A stretch of 64,000 nt of DNA from Gnetum montanum (taxonomy: Eukaryota > Streptophyta > Gnetopsida > Gnetales > Gnetaceae). A program made the position numbers and the translations under genes. Under the pieces are notes generated by a model. That model searched no databases and was not told the origin of the DNA. It saw nothing but the letters and a program-made list of their open reading frames with translations. Location of the stretch: assembly GCA_015680685.1 (NCBI GenBank), contig MNCI01010786.1, positions 126,076-190,075 on the forward strand, in the 5' to 3' direction. This document shows, one piece after another, positions 34,985 to 47,049 of the stretch (position 1 is its first letter; the number at the start of each line of letters is the position of its first letter).

Positions 34985-35893
34985 TGTAGGGACACCTCTT
35001 CTAATTCCCTTCTTCATTTTCCTACATGTGGTTTTTGTAGGTTTTGAGCTTTATGGAGAAATCTTTTGTAGAAGTTAGAATTTCGCAAAAGATTTCTAGC
35101 ACATGCATGAGATGTCTTGAAAATTGTGGAGATAGCTCCCAAACTAGTAGAACATATCAAGTGAGATTTCATAGCCAAAAGGAAATGTCTAACCCATGAA
35201 AAAGACATCTCTTGAACTAAGGAGGCATCTCTCTTGAAAGATGTATGTTTCCAAGAGACATCCGAAGGAGATTGGTGATGATCCATAAAGTTAAGGAAAT
35301 TTCAAAAATTACTAGTTCCAATTCAAAAAATAGCTAACGAAAGATGAAAAAAGATGAAAATAACTAAAGAATCTCAAGATAGGTTGGAAAAGGTTTCCTA
35401 GGTATCTTTCCTTGTTTTGCCAATAAATTTTGGTGTCTTCCATGGTTGTATGACCATGAAACCATGGAGAGATGAGATGTCATGATAATTCATGTGTTAA
35501 ACTTGAGTAAGAGTGTGTGTGAGCACATTGAATAAGTGCATATGTGGTTGCAGCTCCAAGATCAATTTTGTGGTGTGTTGGCCTATGTATTTTTGGTCTT
35601 TCTTGTGAGTTGATATCTTAGTCCCAAGTTGTATGAGATAATCTCCATTAGTTATTTCTTGCAATGAGAATAACCATTGTGTGGTTGTACAGCCTCATGC
35701 TTTACAACATTGTTTGAGTGTTGTAAGTGTTTTGGATGTTTTGTGGATTATGGAACCCTGTTGTAATCTTCTCTTTCATTAATGAAAGATAGCTAGTTTT
35801 CTTATTTTCTAGCATATTATTTGTCTTTTCATAATATCTGGATTTAGTAGGCTTGAAGATGATTTTCCATTAGAGTGAACCTGATCTAGTTTA
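34985..35893 (+). repeat. 3' LTR, family 2 plus copy (about 909 bp)
   Basis: Begins TGTAGGGACACC after AAGGGTGGAAGAGTT (purine-rich tract). Collinear with 22903-23815, including GAGATGTC/GACATCTC words at 35095-35265. The end is approximate. Confidence 0.75.
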
Positions 35894-36229
35894 GGCATAA
35901 CCACTTAAAAGAGATGAGGCTCTCACTCATCCATCAATCCTCCAAGACCTTGCCTTGTTAGAATGATAATTCAACATCTAAGTGATGATCCCATGCTAAA
36001 TGTTTTCATGTATACCTATAATAACATTGTTTCAGGTTTTGACATTCTTCACTACTCCTATTCTCCATTTTAAAAAATTAATTAACTAAAAAACTTAGGG
36101 ACTTGAATCTATAATAAAGTTACCTAATAATAACGAGGTATTAGCCTCACTGTAAGACTCTTGATCTTGATTTTGGTGGGTAACATTGAGTTATAAAATT
36201 ATAATTGGATTATATATTTTAAGGATAAA
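35894..36229. other. AT-rich spacer, nothing recognised
   Basis: No reading frame or family match. Its last five bases (ATAAA) are the TSD of the solo LTR. Confidence 0.5.
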
Positions 36230-37227
36230 TGATGAGACGCGATGTCATATGGGCCGCCATATCACGTACGCGATATCGCAATCCACCGCCAAGTCTATAA
36301 ATAAGAGGCGACTCTCCCTTGTTTCCTAATCCTGGGCTAGAAGTAGGGAAACTCTGGCAGATTGATCACTCCAGAGATAGATTATTTTCCATGTGCCCGT
36401 AGTAGGAGTCCTAAAGTGAACGGATCTTTATTCAAGAAACATTGTACCTAAACACAAGTTGTGTATGGCAATAAAGACGAACTTCTGGGATAAACCTTGC
36501 AGTGCATGGAATAGGATTTTATTTAATGTTATTTATTGCTTTCTCTCTTAGTAATGTGGAATGAGTACGACTTGATTACGAGCATCTAAGGATGTGTACA
36601 GATAATCAAGGAATGGATGCTCATTGCAACGCAGAATGAGTATGACTTGATTATGAGCATCTAAGTGTGACTACTTGGTAACCCAGTGGCGTATCTAGGA
36701 TCTATGCTTGGTAATCCCAGCGGTAGTCGTGCACCAAGATGTGTACGAATAGTCAAGGAATCAGCTACTCATCGCACTTAGGCTAGATTAGATTCTCTCA
36801 ACCCTTTCCTCCTAGTTAAGTGCCTCAGTACAACCACTTCAAGCACGTGCGTTACACGTGGTAATCCCAGTAACGATTAGCGTTTGGTAGCCATGGTTGC
36901 ATCTGTTCAGGGTGTGTACGGTAAGTGGGAACAAATGCTGATGCTAGGTAATTTAGACTTAGTCATTAGTTAGAGTTAGCAATTAGTTTCTCAACCCTTC
37001 ACCTTGATAGCATAGGAGAAAAACATAAAAAGACATAAAAATCATATACATTGGACTTACTTAACCATACACCGTGACAACTACAAGTAAGTCTGGGAAG
37101 ACAACGAATGATTAACCTTAAGTGTTCCATGAAACGTGTAGGCATTTAGTCTATGGAGTTCGACCTGATTGTGTGTGCTACACTCGTTTTCATATGGTTG
37201 AGTGTAGGGGTACCTCGGCACTCATCA
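36230..37227 (+). repeat. Solo LTR of family 3 (998 bp), TSD ATAAA
   Basis: Starts TGATGAGACGCGATGTC and ends GGCACTCATCA. ATAAA flanks it at 36225-36229 and 37228-37232. No internal sequence adjoins it, so it arose by recombination between LTRs. It is about 190 bp longer than other family 3 LTRs because of an internal duplicated segment around 36545-36790 (two copies of GAATGAGTAYGACTTGATTA). TATA box at 36295-36303. Confidence 0.9.
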
Positions 37228-37232
37228 ATAAA

Positions 37233-38070
37233 TATTATTCAAAATTGTTTTGAGTTTCAACACCCCCACTCTTAAAAGCAAGCATCTTTATTAGGAGTTG
37301 GAACCTTAAAATAATTATAATATAGGTACATCCCAAGATATGTAGTCTAATTAAAACTATATAACTCAATATTTCCCACTAGAATTAAACCCATGAATTA
37401 GAACTTTCAAATCAAGAGTCTTACCATTAGTCTAATGCTTCATTATTCTCAAAATTGAAAAATTTAAATACTCATGATAAATTTTCTTAGACCTATTGTA
37501 AAGTATTTAAACACTCTGTTATGATGATCCCACCTAGTGTTATTATTAAAACAGACCTTTAATATTAAATCAAGTTACTTTTAAGAATATGCTTATGATT
37601 TTCCTATGGTAAAGTCATTTTGCACTTGAAATACATGCATGCTTTGCCATAATTTTGATCTAGCTCACAAGCTTATAACAATGAGATTTAGTATAGTACT
37701 ATGAGTTCTAGCTTGGTAATCTAATTCCACAAGTTCAATTCCATTGAGTAATACTAAGATATAACTTTTTCAAAAAAATCCATAAATGAAATTCTAAAAT
37801 AGTTTTGATAGATCCAAAAGATCTCAATGGATGTAAGTAAAAATTTTTAGTTTTAGTTTATAATATAACTTATTTTTACGATAACATTATTGAAACATGA
37901 TTAATGCTATTTTTTATTTTTTGATACCACTTGAACAAATATGTGGCATTCATAGTAGAGTTAGTCATATATATACATCATGATGTCGAGTCCATGCAAC
38001 CCACAAGTTTGTAATAAAATCCTTCTTTTGTTTGAACTCAAGGACGAGTTTTCAATTTTTCATGGGGGTA
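37233..38070. other. AT-rich DNA, probably tail of a relic family 3-like element
   Basis: No coding sequence. Its last 60 bases (AACTCAAGGACGAGTTTTCA, then CATGGGGGTA) resemble the sequence before the 3' LTRs of both family 3 copies, so at least the right end is the internal tail of a related old element. Confidence 0.45.
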
Positions 38071-38935
38071 TGATTAAATACTTTTGAATCAAGAACTATA
38101 ATATCATAGATATGATACCATAACTCAACATACATTGTCATAAATACAATGTAGTGGGTCATGGACATGCCTCTAAATGCAAGTCCGTCATCGCATTGAA
38201 AATAAGTTTTTCCAAACACTTAGTGAAATTCTTGTAGTTTATTTCCATAAAGTTAGAGTTAGTTGTGAATGCCCACAGTGTGATGAATTATAATTGTACA
38301 ACATCTTTAGTTGAGTGGATTATTCCTAGACATAATTCATGAAAACTAATAAAGATCAATATTGTTCTTCAATATTGCAGCATCTCATATTGAATAGACT
38401 TACTTTCCATGTGGTTTACTTTTACTATGTCATTTACATTTCTTAAGTCATTTAATATTCCAATGTTCATTAGTAAGGTGGAATGAGTACAACTAGTTTT
38501 GAGCATATAAAGTAAAATTGTTTGCTAACTCAATAGTGACTTTGCTTGATTCACTTGGTAGTAAAGTTACTTGGTAATCTCAATAGTAGTTACATCAGCC
38601 CAAGACATGTATGGAAAATGAGGAATAAATACCTATTGCCATAGACTAGAATAGCTTTATATTTTCATTGTACTTAGAGATAGAATTCACATTCATTTTC
38701 ACTATGTTCATACTTAGCATACCTAAGACCAACAACATCATTGTATCATATACCTCGTAAGAGTTACACCATACATTTTGCACCTCACTAACTCTAAGTG
38801 GAAAGACAATGATTATGAACTTACACTCAGCTCACTAGTATACTTACATTATCCATCCACAAATTATGAGTTGGTCATGCATGAACACTTATAACTTATA
38901 TGGTTGAGGGTTGAAATTCTATATTACTCGCTAAG
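38071..38935 (+). repeat. Relic LTR related to family 3
   Basis: Begins TGATTAAATAC directly after the CATGGGGGTA polypurine tract. It contains GTGGAATGAGTACAACTAG, also found in the solo LTR, and ends with TATGGTTGAGG followed by an eroded ACTCGCTA where family 3 has ACTCATCA. Much more diverged than the other copies; the end is approximate. Confidence 0.55.
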
Positions 38936-39224
38936 CATTATATGAAATTTATAAGTAATGTACTACAATTACAATATCATAATTTTAATAATGAGTATAA
39001 CTTTGATCTTTTTACCTTCTCTTTAATGAGCCATATTTTAATTTAAGATCATTTTTCAATTCAACATGATACTTTTGCTACTAATAACTAAGAAAAGCCT
39101 TAGAAGCAATACCTCCAAGGATATGTGATTTGTGCACCTCGTTTACAAAACTTTTCATAAAGGTTAAGTTATTTGACAAGAGTTATATATAAAAAAATAT
39201 ATAAGGCATGAAAAGAAAAAAAAC

Positions 39225-39728
39225 ATTCATTGAAATTAAGACTATGTTACAAAATTCCTTGAAATTTTGCACAACATGAGGTAATTTAACATGTGATTTC
39301 TTGCCTCTTTAATTTAGACAAAGTTGGATACTACCTTAGTAATGAATAATAAAAATTGAAATCTAGTCATTACATTGATGCATCTATGTTGACATAACCC
39401 TTCATGCGTTAATGCAGACGCATTAACTCATTGTTTGTGTTTGGCTATAAAATATGTGTGCACCAACTACATTTATGACACTTTTGTTACTGGACAAAAA
39501 AACTTTGTTAGTTTTTTCTCATGATTTAGAATAATAACGAAGTGCTCATAGCATGAAATTAAGCATGTTACTTGAAGTCTTATTTAAATGGATGTACCTA
39601 GACACTTCCATGGATGGAAATAAGATCAAGATTGATTTTCTTCCATTACAGCACTTCGACTTAGCTTAAATCTACTTACTATGCATTTTATTTCTATACA
39701 ATTTATCAATGTTATTTAGCATAATGTT
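39225..39728 (+). repeat. Dispersed AT-rich repeat, copy 2
   Basis: Second copy of the repeat at 21215-21650. It stops at the edge of the minus family 2 LTR, which apparently inserted in it: the last shared word, AGCATAATGTTTA, adjoins the LTR end. Confidence 0.6.
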
Positions 39729-40689
39729 TATCATTTTGAAGCAAGTTCACTCCAATATTAAAATCACCTTCCAACACTAAATTCCTATATTATGAAAAGA
39801 TAATTTATTTTCTAGAAAACATGAAAACTATCTATCTTCAATTATTTAAAAGAGAAGATTACAACATGGTTTTCAAAACCTCTCATAACACTCAAATAAT
39901 GCTACAAAGCATGAGGCTCTACAACCACACAATGGTTGTTCTCAATGTAAGATAAAATCAATGAAGAATCTCTTCCACAACCTGGAACTGAAATCTTAAC
40001 TCATAAGCAGGATTAGAACACATAGGCCAACACACAACATAGTTGACCTTGAAGCTACAACCTATATGCATTTGCTCAATATGCTCTCTCTCTTTCTTAC
40101 TCAAGTTTAACATAAGAACTTACATGACATCTCCTCTTTGTATCTCCATGGTACAAGCATGAAACACTAACATATTTATTTAAAAAATGATAAAAACCTA
40201 AGGAAACCTTCCACCAGTTCAACTTGGATTTTTCATGTTGTTTCTATCTTTTTCCACCTTATTCCAAATATTTCCCAGCTTGAAATAGTCAATTCTAGAA
40301 GTTTCCTTGGCCATATGGGATCTCTACCCTTCTTGGGTCATCTCTAGTGAAAACATAATTTTTAGGAGAGACATCTCCTAAGTGTGGAAGACATCTCCTT
40401 CATGGGAGAGACATCTAATCCTAGCAAAGATTTCTTCCCATGAGATGTCTCCTCTATTTAGTAGATGTCATCATTTCTAGAGAGATGTTTCCTATTAACA
40501 AAAGACATCTCTTGCAAAGACTAAATTCTAAATAGATACATCTCTTGCATGTTCCAGATGTCTCCTATGAAGTTCCAACTTTCAGGAAAGATGTTTCCTT
40601 AAACTTCAAGATGTCTTTATAGAGCCTAAAACCTGCAAAATACAACTTGTAGGAAAAAGCACAAGGGAATCAGAAGACATATCCCTACA
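39729..40689 (-). repeat. 3' LTR, family 2 minus copy (about 961 bp)
   Basis: Right edge ATCCCTACA (TGTAGGGAT in element sense) follows a purine-rich tract GAAGGCTAAAAGAGTTGG on the minus strand. Matches 62976-63939. GAGATGTC/GACATCTC words cluster at 40330-40640. The left end is approximate. Confidence 0.75.
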
Positions 40690-40769
40690 CCAACTCTTTT
40701 AGCCTTCAAAATGTAAACTCATGTGAACAAGGGAGTAGGGGTTGAAGTGATTCCCTGCTCTTGAGGTTT

Positions 40770-41400
40770 GATCTCATGGACCTATACAGCATCATCGATT
40801 GACTCCCTAAGTGCTAGAAGCTTTCCTTCACTTAAGTACAATTTCCTTCTTCTCCATTGAAGACTTGGACTAATCAATATCCCCTTCAACTTATCGATGC
40901 TACCTTGTATGGTCTTTTCATCAATTGGTCCATTATAGTGCACAAGATCTAAAATGTTAAACACTAAAGGCACACCAACATCATTTTTATCTTAAAAGAA
41001 TTATCATTAATCTTGGCCTTAATTTTGAGAGATCCTATCTTTTTGGCTTTTAATTTTGAGAATTTAACACCTCTCAGCTACTTCTTCTTCAAGTGCATCC
41101 AAACCAAGTCACCAACAATAAAATTTTATTTTTATTTACCCTCATTTGTCTTGAGGACTCTCTCTTAAGTCTTTTTCTCTAGATTTAATTTAACTTGTGC
41201 ATGGAGATTCCTCATCTCTTGTATAAAATCATCACTAAGTTGAGCTTCATCATTAAAGCTCTTCAAAGTATCCATCATAATTGGATAAAACTCATAGTTC
41301 ATCTCAAATGGGCTTTTGTCAATAGCCACATTAAAAGCATTATTATAAGAAGATTTAGGTTTCTTATTCTTGGTGTTGGGAAGTCTCTCACTCATCATTC
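40770..41400 (-). pseudogene. Integrase C-terminal remnant, family 2 minus copy
   Basis: NAFNVAIDKSPFEMNYEF (about 41300-41345), LSDDFIQEMRNLHAQVKLNL, then LVWM and INDNSFKI words, and FNILDLVHYNGPIDEKTIQG (40860-40965). These align with the last third of the plus copy's integrase. The Asp-Asp-Glu core is absent. Confidence 0.7.
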
Positions 41401-42716
41401 CTCCACCATCAAAATCACCATGTAGATTTCCTTTACAATATCCAACCATTTTATAGGCAAGATAATCAATTTCATCAGTATCAATGTTCACATTCATATC
41501 AATAATGATCTTCTTATTATGACTACTACTATATTCATCATTATCAAATACAAAATCAGACATATTACCACTATTAGTCTTGCTCTTACTAGCAATGGCA
41601 TCAAAAGTTACATTACTTCCATCATGCATAGCATAACTCACAACTTCATCACAAAATCACCATAATGATCATGATGGTCATCATGACAATGGGAAAAACC
41701 ACTACCAAGTTGAAGTAAAAAACTAGTGTCCATCCTACTAGCTTCAACATAAGAGAAATTACTATCATCAACAAGGTAAAGTTCACACTTACTCACCTTT
41801 TTATTGCTCCCCCCATCCATCTTTGGTTCAACTTGATCTTCTACATGTGGTTGTTCAATCTTATCAAAGCTAAAGCTTCAAGATTCCACATAGGAGTCTC
41901 CAACACTAATGATACTTTTGCTACAAGGGAATCGTCAACAACTTCTACATCACACTTTAGAGGTAGCAACTTAAAATTTAAATTCTCCTTGATTACTTTA
42001 ATGTCAGATTCATCATCAAAGCAATCATTTTTTCACATACCTTGGCTACAAGACTCATCTCTCTCCCATGAGATAGCCTCAACTTAACAAAGAATCTTCT
42101 TTCAATTACCATAATATATAGAACAATTGTACAAACAACAAGTATCATACCCTCTAGTGATGCCCTTCATCCTTCTTGAGGAAGTTCCTTGATCTTTGCC
42201 ACTTCTTCAGCCATGAACTTTTACCTTCCATAAATTATGAGGTAGGAACTATCTTTGATCAACAACATATATCATCTTGGATTGTGAAGATTTCTTAATC
42301 CTTTTGTTGAATCTCTTGGCTCTCTCTTCTAAATCTTTTGAGTATTAAGCACCCCCTTGTTCAACAAGAGATGCTTGAGAACACATTTTTTTTATTGATC
42401 TCTAATTTACCATATCTTTCATCTTTCTCCTTTAACATCTTTGGAAATTTTTCCTTCATGACTAGCACACCTATGAAAAGTTCAACCTGCACATCATCAT
42501 GGTTAGAAGCATTTACTGATACAACAACAAATCGAAAACCTATTTCATCATGTTCCTTAATATGTTCTCTCTCTCCTAGAAGGATTAAGGAAGCATTAAG
42601 TGATATTTTTTTCCTTTCTTATTCAATTGTCATGGGAATCAATGCATGGATTTCATCTAATCTAGCTACACTCCACACATTTCTTGCTCATCAAACTAAG
42701 CATCATTATCAAAATT
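41401..42716 (-). other. Pol spacer of family 2 minus copy, no domain recognised
   Basis: Fragmentary minus-strand reading with Asp- and His-rich stretches (for example 41638-41820) and lysine-rich helices. No RT or RNase H motif is found, although these should lie here. Rearranged or very eroded. Confidence 0.4.
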
Positions 42717-43043
42717 TCAAGTTCTCCGAAGAATTACATTAGCACAATCTATCGAAAGCATATCATGTTTCACAACATCATGAGAACCTTTAATTTTAAA
42801 TTTCAAGTTACATTGTTCCTTTACCTCTTGGAAAAAATCTCTAGACAACCAATGCACTGTATATGATCTAATATGATGATTAGTTGTCAAACCAAATCTA
42901 GTAACTATTCTAGAAGAAATAGCATTTCCTTGGACACCTCCATCAATCAAAATGTAAATCCATTTCCCAATAATCAAACCTCTAACTCCAATCATAAACA
43001 ATAGTTTTCTACCAAGATGCACCCCTCTATTTACATTAGTCAT
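42717..43043 (-). pseudogene. Aspartic protease, family 2 minus copy
   Basis: A 108-codon open stretch with YILIDGGVQGNAISSRIV (catalytic D-G-G), FGLTTNHHIRSY, LSRDFFQEVKEQ and HDVVKHDMLSIDCANVIL. Same order as the plus copy, and better preserved here because no insertion splits it. Confidence 0.8.
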
Positions 43044-43778
43044 AAATGCACAAGAATTTAATTGAAAAAATTTCTTAATTTTTGAAGCATTTGGATTACC
43101 TCTCTAAAGAGCCTAGCTTGATGTCTCCTCTACCCCCATAATTTATACATATCTACCTTTGGCTATCTTATGAAGTGGGCATTTTCATTACTTTTGTTTC
43201 CATTTTCCACACTTAAAGCACTAAATCTTGGATGAGTTGCTACCTTGACCCTTGCCTCCGTTGCCTTGTCCTTCTTGTCTATGACCTTCTCATTGTCCCA
43301 TTCTATCTTCTTATCTTGGATGTCATCCTTGTCTTAAAATTTGAACCTAAATTCCTTCTCAGATTTGGATCCCTTCTCCTTCCCCTTGGAAGTTTGTTTG
43401 CTCCTATTTCCAAATCTAGTTTGTTTTCTTCTTCTTAGCCTTGAGTCGCAAATCATAAGTCTCATCAAGAGTTTGTGGCTCATAAAAAGACAACTCCTAC
43501 TAATACATCATTTTAAGACCTCCTAAAATAATTAAAGCATGTTCATATTCCTCCCAATTTATCTTAGCTTAATGGAATAGATCATATAATTTGATATAGA
43601 ATTCTTTGACATCATTATCACCTTACCTTAGAAATTTAACTTCATAATGGTCTCTTGCCTCTAATGAGACTATTCAAATTTTCTTTTCAACCTATATTTC
43701 ATCAAAATCCAATCTTTGATGGGTTGACCAATTTTTCTCTCATAACCTTGGAACTCCTTTTACCACCAAGTAGAAATC
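43044..43778 (-). pseudogene. Gag C-terminal part, family 2 minus copy
   Basis: Collinear with 24430-25130 of the plus copy: WWXKEFQGYERKIGQPI near 43770-43720, ETIMKLNF, NWEEYEHALIILGGL near 43510-43560, a Lys-rich nucleocapsid (43240-43440) and a zinc-knuckle remnant near 43160-43220. Interrupted by stops. The Tat insertion entered at 43783; the protein's N-terminal half lies at 62378-62913. Confidence 0.7.
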
Positions 43779-44492
43779 ATACCTGTAGCGACTGAAAATG
43801 TTGACGGCTGGAAAACACCGAGAGGCCGTCAATCGGATAGTCTTAACCCTGAATCTGTGTGAGGGCCATGTTGGATAAAATGGAATCAGGATGCCTTGAA
43901 TGGTCTGGTCGATCAAACAAGGACTTAATCGGTGTCACTAAACCTTTTGCAAACGTGTAACTTCAAAATAGTGTTTATAACGTAAATAATGATAGTATAA
44001 GAGAAGAAATGAAAATGATGTAAAATGCAATGATAAACAAGAGAATAAAGTAAACTAAAGTTAAGAAATGCACTGCTTCAAGGCTATGGATTTACTTTGT
44101 CAAGGTGGATACAATCGGTTGCACGATGCTGGGAAGCACAGAGATTCCAAAAGCAACTAGAGACATTCAAAGCAAGCCAACTATACGCTTGAACACAGTT
44201 TCCAAGAGCTAACAATGCAAAATGCTACAAAAGAAATGGAAAGGGGCTAACAAAATGTGAAATGGGAATGCTAATTGTTTGATTTTGCCAAACCAAGAAC
44301 ATTTACAATGCTCAAGATTGCCAAATTGATTCTTGCCAAGACAAATTTTTGCCAAACTTGCCAACAATCTTTGCTAACTTGCGAATTTTTTTTCCAATAG
44401 GTTTGCCTTTTGAATTGCCAAAATGCCAACTAGTGCCAAAATTTTCCAACCCATAAAATTTTTTCCCACCCTTTGAGCATTGCTTGTCGGGG

Positions 44493-44501
44493 TATTTATA
44501 G
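44493..44501 (-). promoter_or_regulatory. LTR TATA box, Tat copy B 3' LTR
   Basis: Plus-strand TATTTATAG, minus-strand CTATAAATA, at the same place as in the other two Tat LTRs. Confidence 0.65.
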
Positions 44502-44689
44502 GGCTAGGAGCACGTGAAAGATTCAGTTTGGATGCCACGTGTCCTGGGCCCACAAGGTGTTGATGTGTCCATGCTGCATGGACATGCAAAGTTGATTGAT
44601 TGACAAGCCTACCATGCTACAATCACACTGTCAAAATTGGAAGTGTTGGATTAGGTGTGCCAACGATGTAGATAAGGAGCGAAGCGCAC

Positions 44690-45425
44690 TAATGTAACCT
44701 AGCCACCTGCTACACTTTGCTACACTGTGGAGCGTAGCATGTTTGGCGTAGCATAGCCCCACCACTTGCTATGTTGTGCTACATCGTGGAGTGTAGCATG
44801 TTAGCATAGCATAGCTACTTGCTATGTTGTGCTACACTATGTAGCATAGCATAGCATAGCCACCAATTTGAAGAAGAAATTTGTGTTGGAGTTAACTGTA
44901 AGTGCTAGAAGCCTTTGGAGCATGTTGGCCAATTTTGCATGTTTTATATGCTATGCTACGCTACGTAGTGTAGTAGCTAGCCTTAACTACGATTTGCATT
45001 GCAAAAATTTGAAGATCATGCTGGCAATTTGCAACTTTTTCTCTTTTGCGATGTGAAGCTTGCGAACTTGCTAACCCTGCATCTCTGAGACATCTTTCAT
45101 CGTTCTTGTATCATTGCTACATTATGCTATACAACATAGCATAGCATAGCATAGCAGCTGACATAGCCTACTCTTTTGCTTAATCTGCTACTTTTCTAGT
45201 AAAGGAGCTTTTCCGAAACACTTGGAAGTTGAGCGAAGCAACTAGTTTTAAAAGGCTAGAGGTGCTTGCTAAGTGCATTTGAAATCATCAAGTAAGCTGG
45301 ACCTTTCTATCTTGCTTTTGCTACGTTGTGGTACGTTGCATAGCATAGCATAGCATAGCACTTCATCCTGCAACTATCTTTTGAGGCTTGCTACACTACA
45401 TAGTGTAGCATAGCATAGCAAACTT
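44690..45425. repeat. GCTA/TAGC palindrome clusters, Tat copy B 3' LTR
   Basis: At least six clusters such as TGCTACACTATGTAGC and GCTACGCTACGTAGTG followed by TAGCATAGC runs. They lie between the LTR start and the TATA box in element sense (U3). The phase and number of words differ from those in the 5' LTR. Confidence 0.85.
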
Positions 45426-45694
45426 CTTGACTAGAAAACTTGCCAAACTGTTTTGTGCAACCTAAGCACCACCGACAACCCCAGGCATCGCTTCTGAGTA
45501 GACTGTCAACTAGATGAACCACCCAAGTGGGCAGGCTAGAGAGTCTATTAGGCTTGTCAACAATGGATGTAGAAAATTTGCCAAACTAGATAGTGTAAAC
45601 TCAGAGCATCCATTTCTTGCCAAAGTGACATGATGCTTCTTGAATTCCAAGGACTTGGTGAAGCAATAATGCCTTGAAAATCTAGGGTGTTTCA

Positions 45695-45710
45695 TTAGCC
45701 CCTCTTTATT
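45695..45710 (-). other. Polypurine tract, Tat copy B
   Basis: The minus strand reads AATAAAGAGGGGCTAA directly before the 3' LTR start TGAAACACC, the expected plus-strand primer site. Confidence 0.8.
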
Positions 45711-47049
45711 GACGTCTAGAGGATGGACCCAAGAGATGTCGACAAAGAATACAAAATACCACAAAAGAAAAAATGCTAACATCATTCTTTGGTGATCGCC
45801 AAGATGTTGCATTGGTTTTGTGAGGAAGGGGGAAGGGCTAAGTGGAGAGGAAAGGGGGTTCAGGAAAATGGTAAAGATGAAACTTATTAGGAAAGGGGGT
45901 TTTGTGAGGGAGTTGTTTGCATGGCCATCTTTGCTTTTTCTGACCTTCGACCCCTCATCGAAATGTTTAAAGAGGGTAATTGTGAAATAGCTTATGTGCC
46001 ATTTGTTTTAGTCATGTTTTTTTTGCACGTGATCATTTGCTCTCTTATACTTGTGCCTTTTACTATTTAGCCATTTACATTTGCAAATAAGCTTGTTGTA
46101 GGACAAGTGTTTTCTTCCCAGAATGAGTTGCATTACATCCATGTGGTCCTTTAACCTACCTACATATGCTTCCCATGTAGCAAGCTATGTTATGCACGTC
46201 ATGGATTTTGCGGTTGAGCATATGGGAGGGCTTGACAGGAGTTGGGAAAATCTTGTAAAATAGGTGAGAGAATGGATTGCAAGTGTAGAAATAAGGTAAG
46301 GAAGATAAAGGGGTAGAACTAGATGTGCACTCTAAAGTAGCCAAGCTAATCAAGACAACCACCTTGTAACACTGTAGCATTTGCTATCGTGGCAAGATGC
46401 ACCATTGGTCAATACTCCTCTGGTATGCACCCTACAAACACAATAGAGAGCAAAGCAAGATAAACAACCATGATGCAAAATGAAGGCAAAGGTCTTGTTG
46501 TGGATGGTTTTGGAGCAACTGATGTTGTTGCTGAGACATGCGGCATCCAAACTAGGAAGGTCAGCAGCAGTCTTGGCAGCATCAACATGGAGGAGCTGGC
46601 ATTGAGAATGCTGGGAGTTGCTATGAATGCAAATGCTTAGGAATCTCCATCGAAATCAAGAATTATCAGTTTAGCTATGAGATTGGCTACGCAATAGCTA
46701 AACATCTCTTGAGCTCAGATGGTGGCAGGGGCTGGAGGTTAACAATATTGTGGTTGGGCCACAATACTGCTAGAACTCCAGCAGCTGGTGCTGACTAGGG
46801 AAGCTACTACCAAGATGATGAACCGTGGTGGCAGTAGGTCTGGAGGGTTAGCATGATGTCGTACGACATCTCTGGAGGATCAACAACATGCCAGGAGCAG
46901 TAGCGTTGCATATGTCCGAAAGGGTGTTTCCATGGCATCGTGAACTGTATTCTGGAACTACAACATCCCACCCCGTGTCAACACTATGCACACTTGCTTA
47001 TTGTGTACTAGTGTAGATGCATGCTAGGGACATGCCAAAAACCCATTTG
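45711..47049 (-). other. 3' non-coding region of Tat copy B
   Basis: No convincing domain. A plus-strand open stretch at 46471-46638 (MQNEGKGLVVDGFGATDVV and on) is the longest with protein-like composition, but it has no recognised relative or splice context. The rest is unremarkable. Confidence 0.5.

Larger units (their letters stand above)
22903..35893 (+). mobile_element. Ty3/Gypsy element, family 2, plus copy, with nested family 3 element
   Basis: LTRs at 22903-23815 and 34985-35893 flank gag, the start of protease, a family 3 insertion (25245-32239), then the rest of protease, an incomplete RT, RNase H and integrase. The order gag-PRO-RT-RH-INT is Ty3/Gypsy. No chromodomain is visible after the integrase. 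Without the insertion it is about 6.0 kb. The RT N-terminal half, including the catalytic xxDD region, is missing. Its TSD could not be established because its LTR ends are eroded. Confidence 0.8.
43784..45694 (-). repeat. 3' LTR, Tat copy B (1911 bp)
   Basis: Left edge TGTAGCGAC follows TSD ATACC; right edge GGGTGTTTCA. TATA box CTATAAATA (minus) at 44493-44501. Palindrome clusters at 44690-45425. Against the 5' LTR, the first 100 aligned bases differ at 23 places by my hand count, and all are transitions. Confidence 0.92.

Noticed and set aside
46471-46638. Short plus-strand frame in the 3' non-coding DNA of Tat copy B as a second antisense gene
   Set aside because: Only 55 codons, with no phase-matched introns and no motif; the following sequence has frequent stops.
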